Below, one piece after another: positions 8,260-16,409 of a stretch of 64,000 bases of DNA. The translations under genes and the position numbers were made by a program. Numbering within the stretch: position 1 is the stretch's first letter; each line of letters starts with the position of its first letter. Origin of the DNA: Maricaulis virginensis (lineage in GTDB: Bacteria; Pseudomonadota; Alphaproteobacteria; Caulobacterales; Maricaulaceae); contig NZ_BSFE01000002.1 in assembly GCF_027922185.1 (NCBI RefSeq), positions 62,001 to 126,000 on the forward strand, given 5' to 3'. The notes beneath the pieces were generated by a model. The model made no database searches and was not told the DNA's origin. It saw nothing but the letters and a program-made list of their open reading frames with translations.

Positions 8260-9294
8260 ATGCACGCGATTTCCAGAACCGTGATCTTGGGTACGGCCCT
8301 TCTTGCGGCGTGCGAAGGACCGGCGGACTCCCGCGTGCAGGCCACGCCCGACCCGGTGCGGCAGTCACTCGCTGTCGACACGCCGCCGGTCGCGCGCTGC
8401 ATGAATCTGTCCGGTGCGCTGGAGGCCGAATACGAGGGCGCCTGGGGCTATACGATCGAGTTCGGCCATATCGATGCGATTGCCGGGGCCGGGTTCGACA
8501 CGATCCGTCTTCCCGTGCGCTGGTCGGCGCATCTGGGTGCCGGCGACCGGATCGCCCCCGATGTGCTGGCCCGGGTCGATGCGATCATCGATCACGCCCT
8601 GTCGCGCGGGCTGAGCGTCATTGTCGACGTCCACCATTTCGACGCTCTGATGCGCGATCCCGAGGGCCGTCTGCCGCAACTGGCGGCGATCTGGCGGCAA
8701 TTGGCCGAGCACTATGCCGGCTATCCCGACACGCTGATCTTCGAGCTGCTGAACGAGCCGACCGACCGGGTCGGCGCGGCCCAGGTCAATGCCATCAATG
8801 CGCACCTGCTAGACGTTGTCCGTGCGGTGTCGCCGGAGCGCTGGGTGATCCTGTCCTCGGCCCGCTGGAATAATATCGAAGGCCTCGTGCAGACCGAAGT
8901 GCCCGCTGACGATCCGCGGGTCATGACGACGGTGCACTATTATTCGCCCTTCGAATTCACCCATCAGGGCGCGCCCTGGTCGAACCAGTCACGCACCGGC
9001 ATCGAATGGGGCGGTCCGGCCGACGAGGCAGAACTGGCCCGCGACTTCGACATCGTGGCGCAGTATGCGCACGCCCAGAACGTGCCGGTCCTGATCGGCG
9101 AGTTCGGGGTCTATTACGAAGTGCCCGAACATCTGCGCGCGCGCTGGGTGGGGGCGGTGCGCCAGGCCTCGGAAGACCGCGGCTTTGCCTGGTGCCACTG
9201 GGGCTTTGCCACCACTTTGCGGGCCTATAATCGCCGCACGGACAGCTGGATCCCTGAAATGCGCGAGGCGCTGGTGGGCGATCCGCGCGACTGA
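8260..9294 (+). CDS. Glycoside hydrolase family 5 lipoprotein
   Basis: A 344-aa secreted hydrolase. Residues 1-18 are a lipoprotein signal with lipobox LLAAC (lipidation at C18). The (beta/alpha)8 barrel carries GFDTIRLPVRW, DVHHFD, the acid/base E166 in FELLNEP, TVHYYSPFEF, and the nucleophile E281 in LIGEFGVYY, which is the family-5 endoglucanase pattern; beta-1,4-glucans or mannans are likely substrates. The ATG at 8260 follows GGGGAGAC and gives a clean signal peptide, whereas an earlier in-frame ATG (8188) would add 24 charged residues. Monocistronic, closed by a terminator shared with gcrA. Confidence 0.9.
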   Translation: MHAISRTVILGTALLAACEGPADSRVQATPDPVRQSLAVDTPPVARCMNLSGALEAEYEGAWGYTIEFGHIDAIAGAGFDTIRLPVRWSAHLGAGDRIAPDVLARVDAIIDHALSRGLSVIVDVHHFDALMRDPEGRLPQLAAIWRQLAEHYAGYPDTLIFELLNEPTDRVGAAQVNAINAHLLDVVRAVSPERWVILSSARWNNIEGLVQTEVPADDPRVMTTVHYYSPFEFTHQGAPWSNQSRTGIEWGGPADEAELARDFDIVAQYAHAQNVPVLIGEFGVYYEVPEHLRARWVGAVRQASEDRGFAWCHWGFATTLRAYNRRTDSWIPEMREALVGDPRD

Positions 9295-9321
9295 CCGTTC
9301 ATACGGAAGCACAAAAAGAAA

Positions 9322-9345
9322 ACGGCCGCCCCGAAAGGCGGCCGT
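9322..9345. terminator. Bidirectional terminator between GH5 and gcrA
   Basis: Perfect 9-bp stem ACGGCCGCC / GGCGGCCGT around a 6-nt loop, with an A-rich tract on the left; it serves the convergent GH5 and gcrA genes. Confidence 0.75.
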
Positions 9346-9380
9346 ATTACCGGACCCGAGGGTGAGGGCAGGGCCGGTTA

Positions 9381-9920
9381 TCAGAAATTATAGCGCCGGG
9401 TTGCTGCGATCGCGTCGAGGGCGGCACCGGCATCGCTGGTGCGGCGGCGGCGTTTCGCGCTCGGCTGATAGGCCATCGAGGAGTGGGCCTCGCAATAGGC
9501 ATTGCCGCCGGCGGTCTTGCGGCCGCAGAAGCGGAACTCGGCCTGGGCGGGGTCGCCGATCGGCCATTTGCACATCGAGTCACGCAGGGTGAGCACGGTG
9601 GCAAACTCGCCAGACGGCAGGACGGCAGGCTCCACCGGCGCCGGCTTGGGAGCGGCCGGGGTCGGAGTTGAGGGGGAGGGACGCGACACCGGGCGCTGGG
9701 CCGGCGCGGTGGAAGCCGTTGTGGTGCGCGGACGGGAGGGTTTGACAGTGCGGCGGGCCGGGCGCGACGGGGTCGCGCGGCCTGACAAACCGAGACGGTG
9801 GACCTTGCCAATCACGGCATTACGGGTCACACCCCCCAATTGTTTGGCAATCTGACTGGCGCTCAGGCCTTCCGACCAGAGCTTCTTGAGTTGCTCGACG
9901 CGTTCGTCAGTCCAGGCCAT
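9381..9920 (-). CDS. gcrA: GcrA cell-cycle regulator
   Basis: A 179-aa protein with the invariant GcrA N-terminus: AWTDERVEQLKKLW, GLSASQIAKQLGGVTRNAVI and GKVHRLGLSGRA, the HTH that binds DNA at CcrM-methylated GANTC and recruits sigma-70 polymerase. A low-complexity Pro/Thr/Ser/Ala linker (about 55-105) leads to the sigma-70-binding C-terminal part with conserved cysteines (CKWPIGDP, FCGRK, YCEAHSSMAYQP). AGGAG directly abuts an ATG at 9929 but is 9 nt from the ATG at 9920, so the latter start is preferred. In Caulobacter GcrA activates ctrA, whose promoter region here is rich in GANTC. Confidence 0.96.
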   Translation of the reverse strand: MAWTDERVEQLKKLWSEGLSASQIAKQLGGVTRNAVIGKVHRLGLSGRATPSRPARRTVKPSRPRTTTASTAPAQRPVSRPSPSTPTPAAPKPAPVEPAVLPSGEFATVLTLRDSMCKWPIGDPAQAEFRFCGRKTAGGNAYCEAHSSMAYQPSAKRRRRTSDAGAALDAIAATRRYNF

Positions 9921-10125
9921 CGCACTCATCTCCTGAGTTGGATGCGCTTCATTGCCTTGAATGTCGGCTAAGAGCGCATATCTCAATTCATGTTTAATTA
10001 CACTAGATATTGTACCCGCGCTAACTGAGGCCACAAGATCGGGGGATGACCATTCCTGTGGAAAGCTCACTTGCACGCCTAATCGTTAACGCGGATGGTT
10101 ACCGGGATCTTAAGGGTAATTCGAT

Positions 10126-10938
10126 ATGAGTAACGCCAGTTTAACCGGCCTTAACGGGCCCAGAAAATTCGGCTTTATCAATTGGTTAGGTCTTTGGACG
10201 CTGTACAAGAAGGAAGTGCGGCGTTTTCTCAAGGTCTACACCCAGACGGTCGCTGCACCGGTCGCAACGACGCTGCTTTACATGACCGTTTTTGCCGTCG
10301 CGATCGGCTCGCGGCGGGGCGATGTGAACGGTATTCCCTTCATCGAATTCCTGGCGCCGGGCCTCATCCTGATGGGCCTGTTGAACAATGCCTTCGCCAA
10401 TTCGGGCTCCTCGATCCTGGTGTCCAAGGTGCAGGGCAATGCCGTCGACTTCCTGATGCCGCCGCTGTCGGCGCTGGAATTGTCGATCGGCTTCATTGCC
10501 GGCGCGATGACGCGCGGCATCATGGTGGCGGTGGTGACGGCGGTGACGCTGATCCCCTTCATGAACATCATGCCGCAGCACTGGTGGGCGGTCCTCTATT
10601 TCGGGATATCGGCCTCGGCCATGCTGGGCATGGTCGGCGTTATCGGCGGTCTGTGGGCCGAGAAGTTCGATCACATGGCGGCCGTGACGACCTTCGTGAT
10701 CACGCCGTTGACCTTCCTGTCGGGCACCTTCTATTCGGTCACGGCGCTGCCCGAACCGATCGCCACGATCAGCCATTTCAACCCCTTTTTCTACATGATC
10801 GACGGCTTCCGCTACGGCTTCACGGGCCATGCCGACGGACATCTCGCCATCGGGGCCGTGCTGGTGCTCGCGATCAACCTTGCGCTGGCCGCGGCCTGTT
10901 ATCTGCTCTTGCGCGCAGGCTGGCGCTTGAAGAGCTGA
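10126..10938 (+). CDS. ABC-2 type permease
   Basis: A 270-aa membrane protein of the ABC-2 export family: cytoplasmic N-terminal helix (WTLYKKEVRRFLKVYTQTV), six hydrophobic segments, and the conserved C-terminal FNPFFYMIDGFRYGF motif typical of the NodJ/YadH-like branch. It would pair with an ATP-binding subunit, which is not adjacent here, so the ATPase must be encoded elsewhere. Divergent to gcrA across about 205 bp. Substrate unknown; relatives export polysaccharide, drugs or lipids. Confidence 0.88.
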   Translation: MSNASLTGLNGPRKFGFINWLGLWTLYKKEVRRFLKVYTQTVAAPVATTLLYMTVFAVAIGSRRGDVNGIPFIEFLAPGLILMGLLNNAFANSGSSILVSKVQGNAVDFLMPPLSALELSIGFIAGAMTRGIMVAVVTAVTLIPFMNIMPQHWWAVLYFGISASAMLGMVGVIGGLWAEKFDHMAAVTTFVITPLTFLSGTFYSVTALPEPIATISHFNPFFYMIDGFRYGFTGHADGHLAIGAVLVLAINLALAAACYLLLRAGWRLKS

Positions 10939-11005
10939 GCGCGGAGGCCTAGACGAGTATCAAAGGCGTCCGAAAACGGGCGCCGCGATGCTTTTGGAGG
11001 ACCGC

Positions 11006-12190
11006 ATGCCTGCCCCGATGATGGATACCTATTCGCCGCCGGATCTCGTGTTCGACCACGGTAAGGGAACGCGCCTGTATACCGAGGCCGGCGATGCCTA
11101 TCTGGACTTCATTTCGGGCATTGCGGTGAACTGTCTGGGCCATGCCCATCCCAAGGCTGTGGCCGCCCTCAACGAGCAGGCCGGCAAGCTCTGGCACCTG
11201 TCCAACATGTTCAAGGTGCCCAAGGGGATCGAACTGGCCGAGAAGCTCTGCGCGGCGACCTTCGCTGACCGCGTCTTCTTCACCAATTCCGGCGCCGAGG
11301 CGATGGAATGCGCCCTGAAGACGGCGCGCCGCTATCACTATGTGAACGGCAATCCGCAGCGCTATCGCATCATCACCTTCACCGGCGCCTTCCACGGCCG
11401 CACCTATGGCGCGATCAATGCCGGCGGAAACCCGAAATACCTCGAAGGTTTCGGCCCGGCGATGGAAGGGTTCGACCAGGTCGAATTCGGCGATCTGGAT
11501 GCCGTGAAGAATGCCGTCACCGAAGAGACCGCCGCGATCTGCGTCGAGCCGGTCCAGGGCGAGGGCGGTGTGCGCGCACCGGAAGACAGCTTCCTGCGCG
11601 GCCTGCGCCAGATCTGTGACGAGCACGGCCTGATGCTGATCTTTGACGAGGTCCAGTCGGGTGCCGGCCGGACCGGCAAGCTTTTCGCCCACCAATGGGT
11701 TGAAGGCGCCGAGCCGGACATCATGGCCGCGGCCAAGGGCATTGGCGGCGGTTTCCCGATGGGCGCCTGCCTGGCGACGGAAGCGGCGGCGGCCGGCATG
11801 GTCGTCGGTACGCACGGTTCGACCTATGGCGGCGGCCCGCTGGCCATGGCGGTCGGCAATGTCGTGTTCGACGAGCTGACCTCCGACGGTTTCATGGATC
11901 ATGTGGTCGACGTGTCGAACTATCTGCGTCAGCAATTGCACGGGCTGATGGACCGTCATGGCGACAAGATCGCCGAGATCCGCGGCAAGGGTCTGCTGGT
12001 CGGGGTGAAGCTGAAAGACGGTTTCGATCCCAAGAAGCTTGCAGGACTGGCCCGCGATCGCCATCTCCTGGTCGGCGCGGCGGGCGACAATGTCTGCCGC
12101 ATGGCGCCGCCGCTGATCATCACCAAGGACGATGCCAGCGAGGCGGTGGCCGTTCTCGACGAAGCGCTCGGCGCACTCGAGGCCAGCTAG
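11006..12190 (+). CDS. argD: Acetylornithine/succinyldiaminopimelate aminotransferase
   Basis: A 394-aa class-III PLP aminotransferase that makes N-acetylornithine in arginine synthesis and can serve lysine synthesis. Visible are FTNSGAEAMECALKTAR (phosphate binding), FHGRTYGA, VEPVQGEGG, FDEVQSGAGRTGKLFA, and AAAKGIGGGFPMGA with the PLP lysine. GGAGG is placed 5 nt before the ATG at 11006, so this start is preferred to the ATG 18 bp upstream. In Caulobacter relatives argD, argF and hslO are consecutive; here hslO follows directly and no argF is present. Confidence 0.95.
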   Translation: MPAPMMDTYSPPDLVFDHGKGTRLYTEAGDAYLDFISGIAVNCLGHAHPKAVAALNEQAGKLWHLSNMFKVPKGIELAEKLCAATFADRVFFTNSGAEAMECALKTARRYHYVNGNPQRYRIITFTGAFHGRTYGAINAGGNPKYLEGFGPAMEGFDQVEFGDLDAVKNAVTEETAAICVEPVQGEGGVRAPEDSFLRGLRQICDEHGLMLIFDEVQSGAGRTGKLFAHQWVEGAEPDIMAAAKGIGGGFPMGACLATEAAAAGMVVGTHGSTYGGGPLAMAVGNVVFDELTSDGFMDHVVDVSNYLRQQLHGLMDRHGDKIAEIRGKGLLVGVKLKDGFDPKKLAGLARDRHLLVGAAGDNVCRMAPPLIITKDDASEAVAVLDEALGALEAS

Positions 12191-12218
12191 ACCACCCCCT
12201 GCCGAACGGAGAGACGGC

Positions 12219-13142
12219 GTGAGCGATCCGCTTGGAGAGCATGACAATATCGTGGCCGGTTTCCAGGTTGAGGGACGGGCCGTGCGCGGCCGTGTCTGCC
12301 GCCTGGGATCGACGCTGGACGCGATCCTGTCGGCGCACGCCTATCCCGAACCGGTGGCCCATCTGCTCGGCGAGGCGGTGATCATCGCCGCCCTCGTCGG
12401 GGATGCGCTGAAATTCAACGGCCGGCTGATCGTGCAGGCGAACGGGTCGGGGCCGATCCGCTTTGTCGTGGCCGAATATGTCAGCGGCGAGGGCGTGCGC
12501 GGCTTTGCCAAGATCGACCGTGAAGCCGTCGAGGCCGTGCTCGCCGATAGCCCGCCCCGCGACACGCTGATGGAGCGTCTCCTGGGCAAGGGCGCTTTCG
12601 CGATGACGCTCGATTATGGTCCCGACAAGGACCAGTACCAGGGCGTCGTTCCGCTCGAGGGCACGTCCCTGTCGCAGGTCGCGGAAGGCTATTTCGCCCA
12701 GTCCGAACAGACACCCACGCGCCTGCGGATCGCCATCGGCGAAAGCTGGAAGGAAGGCGAGGCCCGCGCCTGGCGTGGCGGCGGAGCCATGCTGCAGCAG
12801 GTCGCCGGCGACGAGACCCGCGGTTCGGCCCGGGATGACTGGGATCATGTGCGCGCGCTCTACGAGACCGTCGAGGACGCTGAACTCCTGGATCCCGACC
12901 TCTCCGCCGGCACTCTGCTCTATCGCCTGTTCAACGAGGATGGCGTGCGCCTGTTCGAGCCCGCGCAGATCGCCCGGCGTTGCTCGTGCGAACGCGAGCG
13001 CCTGCTCGGCATCGTCGCCAGCTTCCCGCCGGAAGACCGCGCGGAAATGGAAACCGGCGGCGCCATCGTGATGACCTGCGAGTACTGCAACAAGGACTGG
13101 GGCTTCGACCTCGAAGAGGTGGCTGCGGTGGCTAGTCGCTAG
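12219..13142 (+). CDS. hslO: Hsp33 redox-regulated chaperone
   Basis: A 307-aa cytosolic holdase that becomes active when its zinc centre is oxidised. The four zinc cysteines are present as RRCSCERERLL and VMTCEYCNKDW at the C-terminus, and the core contains LLGEAVIIAALVGDALKFNGRLIVQ. The start is GTG at 12219, 6 nt after ACGGAGAG and 28 bp after the argD stop; earlier in-frame codons read through argD and are not family sequence. Probably cotranscribed with argD. Confidence 0.95.
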   Translation: MSDPLGEHDNIVAGFQVEGRAVRGRVCRLGSTLDAILSAHAYPEPVAHLLGEAVIIAALVGDALKFNGRLIVQANGSGPIRFVVAEYVSGEGVRGFAKIDREAVEAVLADSPPRDTLMERLLGKGAFAMTLDYGPDKDQYQGVVPLEGTSLSQVAEGYFAQSEQTPTRLRIAIGESWKEGEARAWRGGGAMLQQVAGDETRGSARDDWDHVRALYETVEDAELLDPDLSAGTLLYRLFNEDGVRLFEPAQIARRCSCERERLLGIVASFPPEDRAEMETGGAIVMTCEYCNKDWGFDLEEVAAVASR

Positions 13143-13143
13143 C

Positions 13144-13188
13144 GCATTTCGGGACCGCGAAACCGGTTCCCGTTTTCGCTGGAAATGC
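13144..13188 (-). repeat. 45-bp dispersed palindromic repeat, copy A
   Basis: First of two tandem copies in the hslO-trkH gap. The ends pair (GCATTTC with GAAATGC) and the core contains AACCGGTTCCC. Related copies are at 13205, 35183 and 42464; the last two are in the opposite orientation. Confidence 0.85.
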
Positions 13189-13204
13189 CTGGTCCCTGGT
13201 GGTC

Positions 13205-13249
13205 GCATTTCCGAACCGCGAAACCGGTTCCCACTTTCGCTGGAAACGC
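13205..13249 (-). repeat. 45-bp dispersed palindromic repeat, copy B
   Basis: Second copy, offset 61 bp from copy A and almost identical to it in the core (CCGCGAAACCGGTTCCC). It ends immediately before the trkH stop codon, so it could also act as the 3' hairpin of the convergent hslO and trkH transcripts. Confidence 0.85.
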
Positions 13250-13251
13250 TC

Positions 13252-14706
13252 CTAGTTCCGCCAGAAGCGCGGGCTGAGGAAGACCAGGACCGCGATCACT
13301 TCCAGCCGGCCGATGAACATGTTGAAGGTCAGGAGCCACTTCTCCGGATCGGAGAGGGGGGCGAACGTCCCTGACGGGCCGATGATCGGACCCAGGCCCG
13401 GACCGGTATTGGTCAGGCTGGTCGCGGCACCCGACAGCGCCGACACCGTGTCCATCCCCATCGCCGACAGCAGCGCCGCGGTGATCGCGTAGACGGCGAA
13501 GAAGACGAAGAAGAATCCGAGTACGGAGTGGAGCGTTTTTTCATCCACTATGCGACCGTTATAGTGCATCGGTATCACCGCATTGGGACGCAGAAGTTTC
13601 GCCAGGTAGCGCCGCATCGCAGTGCCGGCGATCTGGTAGCGGAAGATCTTCACCGAACACGTCGTCGACCCGGCACAGCCCCCGATGAACATGAAGACGA
13701 AGAAGGCGGCCTGCGAGATCGGACCCCAGGCGCCGTAGTCCGCCGTGGCAAACCCGGTCCCCGTGATGATCGAGACCGAATTGAAGGCCGCCTGCCGGAT
13801 CGCGCCGCCTTCCTCATGCGCGCCTGTCATCCAGAGCAGGACCGTCAGGGAGGCCGTCGCAACCGTCACCACGAGCAGAAAGCCGCGCACCTGGGCGTCG
13901 CGCCACAGCGCCACGGGCTTGCCGCGGATCGCCACGACGAAAAGGACGAAGGGCAGCGAGGCCAGGATCATGAAGATCGTGGTGATGATGTCCGCGCCCA
14001 TGTGCACGTAATTGCCCATGGAATTGTCGGACGCCGAGAAGCCGCCGGTCGAGAGCGTCGACATGGCGTGGCAGAGCGCATGCAGCCAGTCCATGCCGAC
14101 CGCCATGAAGGCAAAGAAGCAGACAAGCGTCAGGACCAGATAGATCAGCGAGATACTAGCGGCGATCTGGGTCGCGCGCGGCAGGATCTTGTCGGACTTG
14201 TCGCCGGTCTCCAGCTGGAAGAGCTGCATGCCGCCAATGCCCAGCATCGGCCAGAAGGCCATCGCCGTCACAATAATGCCGATCCCGCCGATCCATTGCA
14301 GGATGGCGCGCCAGAGCAGGAGGCCCTCCGGCCGGTAGTCGAGGCCGGTAATCACGGTCGCTCCGGTCGTCGTCAGGCCCGAGACCGCCTCGAAGAAGGC
14401 GTCCGTCCAGCTCAGTCCCTCGCCGGACAGACGCAACGGCAGCGCGGCGCAGACGGACAGGGCAAACCAGGCGCCGACCGTCAGGACAAAGGCCGTGCGT
14501 GGTGTGATCGAGTCGACCGGGCCGCGATTGACCAGCGCCGTGGCGCCGCCGATGAACATGCCCAGGATCGAGGAGATGAAGAAGGCGCTGGCGCTTTCCC
14601 CGTCGCCTTCGGCCGCATCCAGCATGGCCGGGAAGACCATCGCGGCGGCCAGGACGGCCACCATGATGCCGACCATGAACAGGACCTGTCGCAGGGATGT
14701 GGTCAC
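13252..14706 (-). CDS. trkH: TrkH-family potassium uptake protein
   Basis: A 484-aa potassium-translocating subunit with four pore modules, whose selectivity-filter loops are visible: AVSGLTTTGATVI, MSTLSTGGFSASDNS, SVSIITGTGFATADY and AATSLTNTGPGLG. TrkH works with the peripheral TrkA protein to import K+. The GTG at 14706 is chosen because it starts the first hydrophobic segment (TTSLRQVLFMVG); further upstream the frame runs into apaG. It lies 34 bp after apaG on the same strand. A second trkH paralogue is at 22033. Confidence 0.92.
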   Translation of the reverse strand: MTTSLRQVLFMVGIMVAVLAAAMVFPAMLDAAEGDGESASAFFISSILGMFIGGATALVNRGPVDSITPRTAFVLTVGAWFALSVCAALPLRLSGEGLSWTDAFFEAVSGLTTTGATVITGLDYRPEGLLLWRAILQWIGGIGIIVTAMAFWPMLGIGGMQLFQLETGDKSDKILPRATQIAASISLIYLVLTLVCFFAFMAVGMDWLHALCHAMSTLSTGGFSASDNSMGNYVHMGADIITTIFMILASLPFVLFVVAIRGKPVALWRDAQVRGFLLVVTVATASLTVLLWMTGAHEEGGAIRQAAFNSVSIITGTGFATADYGAWGPISQAAFFVFMFIGGCAGSTTCSVKIFRYQIAGTAMRRYLAKLLRPNAVIPMHYNGRIVDEKTLHSVLGFFFVFFAVYAITAALLSAMGMDTVSALSGAATSLTNTGPGLGPIIGPSGTFAPLSDPEKWLLTFNMFIGRLEVIAVLVFLSPRFWRN

Positions 14707-14740
14707 GGCGAACCCCAGGAAACCGGCCGGTGCGGCAGCA

Positions 14741-15133
14741 TCAGTGCAGCTGGACCCGGTCGGTCGGCCTGTCGAGCGAGAAGCCGGGAATGATCGCCGC
14801 GAAACTCTCGCCATTGCGGCGGCGCATTTCATAGCTGCCCTGCATGAAGCCCGACGGTGTGCTCAGCGGTGCGCCGGAGGTGTAGCGGAAGCATTCGCCC
14901 GGCTCGATGACCGGCTGCTCGCCGACAACGCCTTCGCCCTGTACGTGCTCGGTGCGGCCCATGGAGTCGGTGATGACCCATTTGCGGGCGAGCAGCTGCA
15001 CGGCCTCATGACCGGTATTCTCGATCTCGATCGTGTAGGCCCAGACATAGCGGCCCTCATCCGGATCGGATTCGTCCTCCAGATAGTCCGGCATCACGCT
15101 GATCTTCACGCCGCTGCTCTCGTGCTCGTACAT
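14741..15133 (-). CDS. apaG: ApaG (Co2+/Mg2+ efflux-associated protein)
   Basis: A 130-aa single-domain protein of the ApaG fold (fibronectin-III-like beta sandwich). Diagnostic strings are YVWAYTIEIENTGHEAVQLLARKW-region (residues 29-52), GVVGEQPVIEPGECFRYTSG and TPSGFMQGSYEM. ApaG affects magnesium/cobalt sensitivity and Ap4A in enterobacteria; the biochemical role is poorly defined. Family length is normal. Likely cotranscribed with trkH. Confidence 0.95.
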   Translation of the reverse strand: MYEHESSGVKISVMPDYLEDESDPDEGRYVWAYTIEIENTGHEAVQLLARKWVITDSMGRTEHVQGEGVVGEQPVIEPGECFRYTSGAPLSTPSGFMQGSYEMRRRNGESFAAIIPGFSLDRPTDRVQLH

Positions 15134-15293
15134 GCTGCGCTTCCGCCCTCACTGCGCAGCCTTCAGGCGCGCTCCGGCGCGCATAATCCTCTTCGCGCGG
15201 GTCCGGCTCAACCCCCACGGTCAGCGCGTCTGGACAGGGCGCGGCAGATGGGGGACATGTGGTCGTCCCCGCTCGGCAACCGCACGGACGATC

Positions 15294-16307
15294 ATGACCG
15301 CCTCCGGAATCCTGCCCGACCACCGGCTGAAGACCCTGTTCGACACCGGCGTCATTTCCGCCGACACGCCTCCGGCAGAGGGCCAGATCCAGCCCGCCAG
15401 TATAGATCTCAGACTGGGCAGCCATGCCTGGCGCTTGCGGGCGAGCTTTCTGCCCGGGCCGGGCCGGACCGTGTCGGACCGGCTCAATGAAGACGTCGTC
15501 ATGCACACGGTCGATTTGACCAACGGGGCGGTGCTGGAGACGGGGTGCGTCTATCTCGCGCCCCTGCAGGAGCGGCTGAAACTGCCGCCGGGCCTCAGCG
15601 CCGCGATGAATCCGAAGAGCTCGACCGGCCGGATCGATGTTTTCACGCGGGTCATCACCGATCACGGCGTCGCCTTCGACCAGGCGCCGGCGGATTATGA
15701 CGGGCCGCTCTATGCGGAAATCTGCCCCTGCACCTTCTCCATCCTTGCCCGCACGGGCGACCGGCTCAGCCAGATCCGCTTCCGCGAAGGCGCGCACGTG
15801 CCGCTGCGCGATGTGACGGTGAGTGTCGATCTGGCCGGTTTCGAGGACGGGATTGTGGGTTATCGCGCCCGCCGCCATGCCGGGCTGGTCGATCTGGCGA
15901 AGATCGGAGGGCATGAGCGCACGCGGTTCTGGGAGCCGATGTACGCGCCGGACCGCCGCCTGATCCTGGATCCGGGCGAGTTCTACATCCTGGCATCGCG
16001 AGAGGCCGTGTCGATCGGCGCGGAAGAAGCGGCGGAGATGGCCCCCATCGCCACCGAGATCGGCGAGTTCCGCGCTCACTATGCCGGCTTCTTCGATCCC
16101 GGCTTCGGCATCGCCGAGGCGGGCGGGACAGGCTCGCGCGCAGTGCTGGAAGTGCGCGGCCGCGACGTGCCCTTCATTCTCGAACACGGCCAGCCGATCG
16201 CCCGGCTGGTCTACGAGCCGATGCGCGAAGCACCCGAAATCCCCTATGGCCGCGTGGCCTCGAACTATCAGGCCCAGGGGCTGAAGCTTTCGAAGTTTTT
16301 CCGCTGA
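15294..16307 (+). CDS. dcd: 2'-deoxycytidine 5'-triphosphate deaminase (long form)
   Basis: A 337-aa member of the dCTP deaminase/dUTPase superfamily. PASIDLRLGSHAWRLR is the conserved N-terminal motif, MNPKSSTGRIDVFTRVITDHG resembles the trimer active-site motif (residues about 103-124) and the C-terminal half repeats the fold (FRAHYAGFFDPGFG, VLEVRGRDVPFILEHGQPIARLV). This double-length type is usual in Alphaproteobacteria, against about 190 aa in E. coli. It supplies dUTP for thymidylate synthesis. The ATG was set by the first conserved segment (SGILPDHRLK). Confidence 0.9.
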   Translation: MTASGILPDHRLKTLFDTGVISADTPPAEGQIQPASIDLRLGSHAWRLRASFLPGPGRTVSDRLNEDVVMHTVDLTNGAVLETGCVYLAPLQERLKLPPGLSAAMNPKSSTGRIDVFTRVITDHGVAFDQAPADYDGPLYAEICPCTFSILARTGDRLSQIRFREGAHVPLRDVTVSVDLAGFEDGIVGYRARRHAGLVDLAKIGGHERTRFWEPMYAPDRRLILDPGEFYILASREAVSIGAEEAAEMAPIATEIGEFRAHYAGFFDPGFGIAEAGGTGSRAVLEVRGRDVPFILEHGQPIARLVYEPMREAPEIPYGRVASNYQAQGLKLSKFFR

Positions 16308-16409
16308 CTTTTTGGGGCAAACTGGGGAAATCCCTTGATCTACCGCGCACGGCGTAAAATCTTACCGTAAGGTGACGCTCGTATTGGGGTTTAGTAAGGG
16401 AGGGGATTT

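Noticed and set aside
10137..10160. TTAA-N6-TTAA resembling a CtrA site near the start of the ABC-2 permease
   Set aside because: It lies inside the coding sequence, the spacing is off consensus and no partner sites are present.
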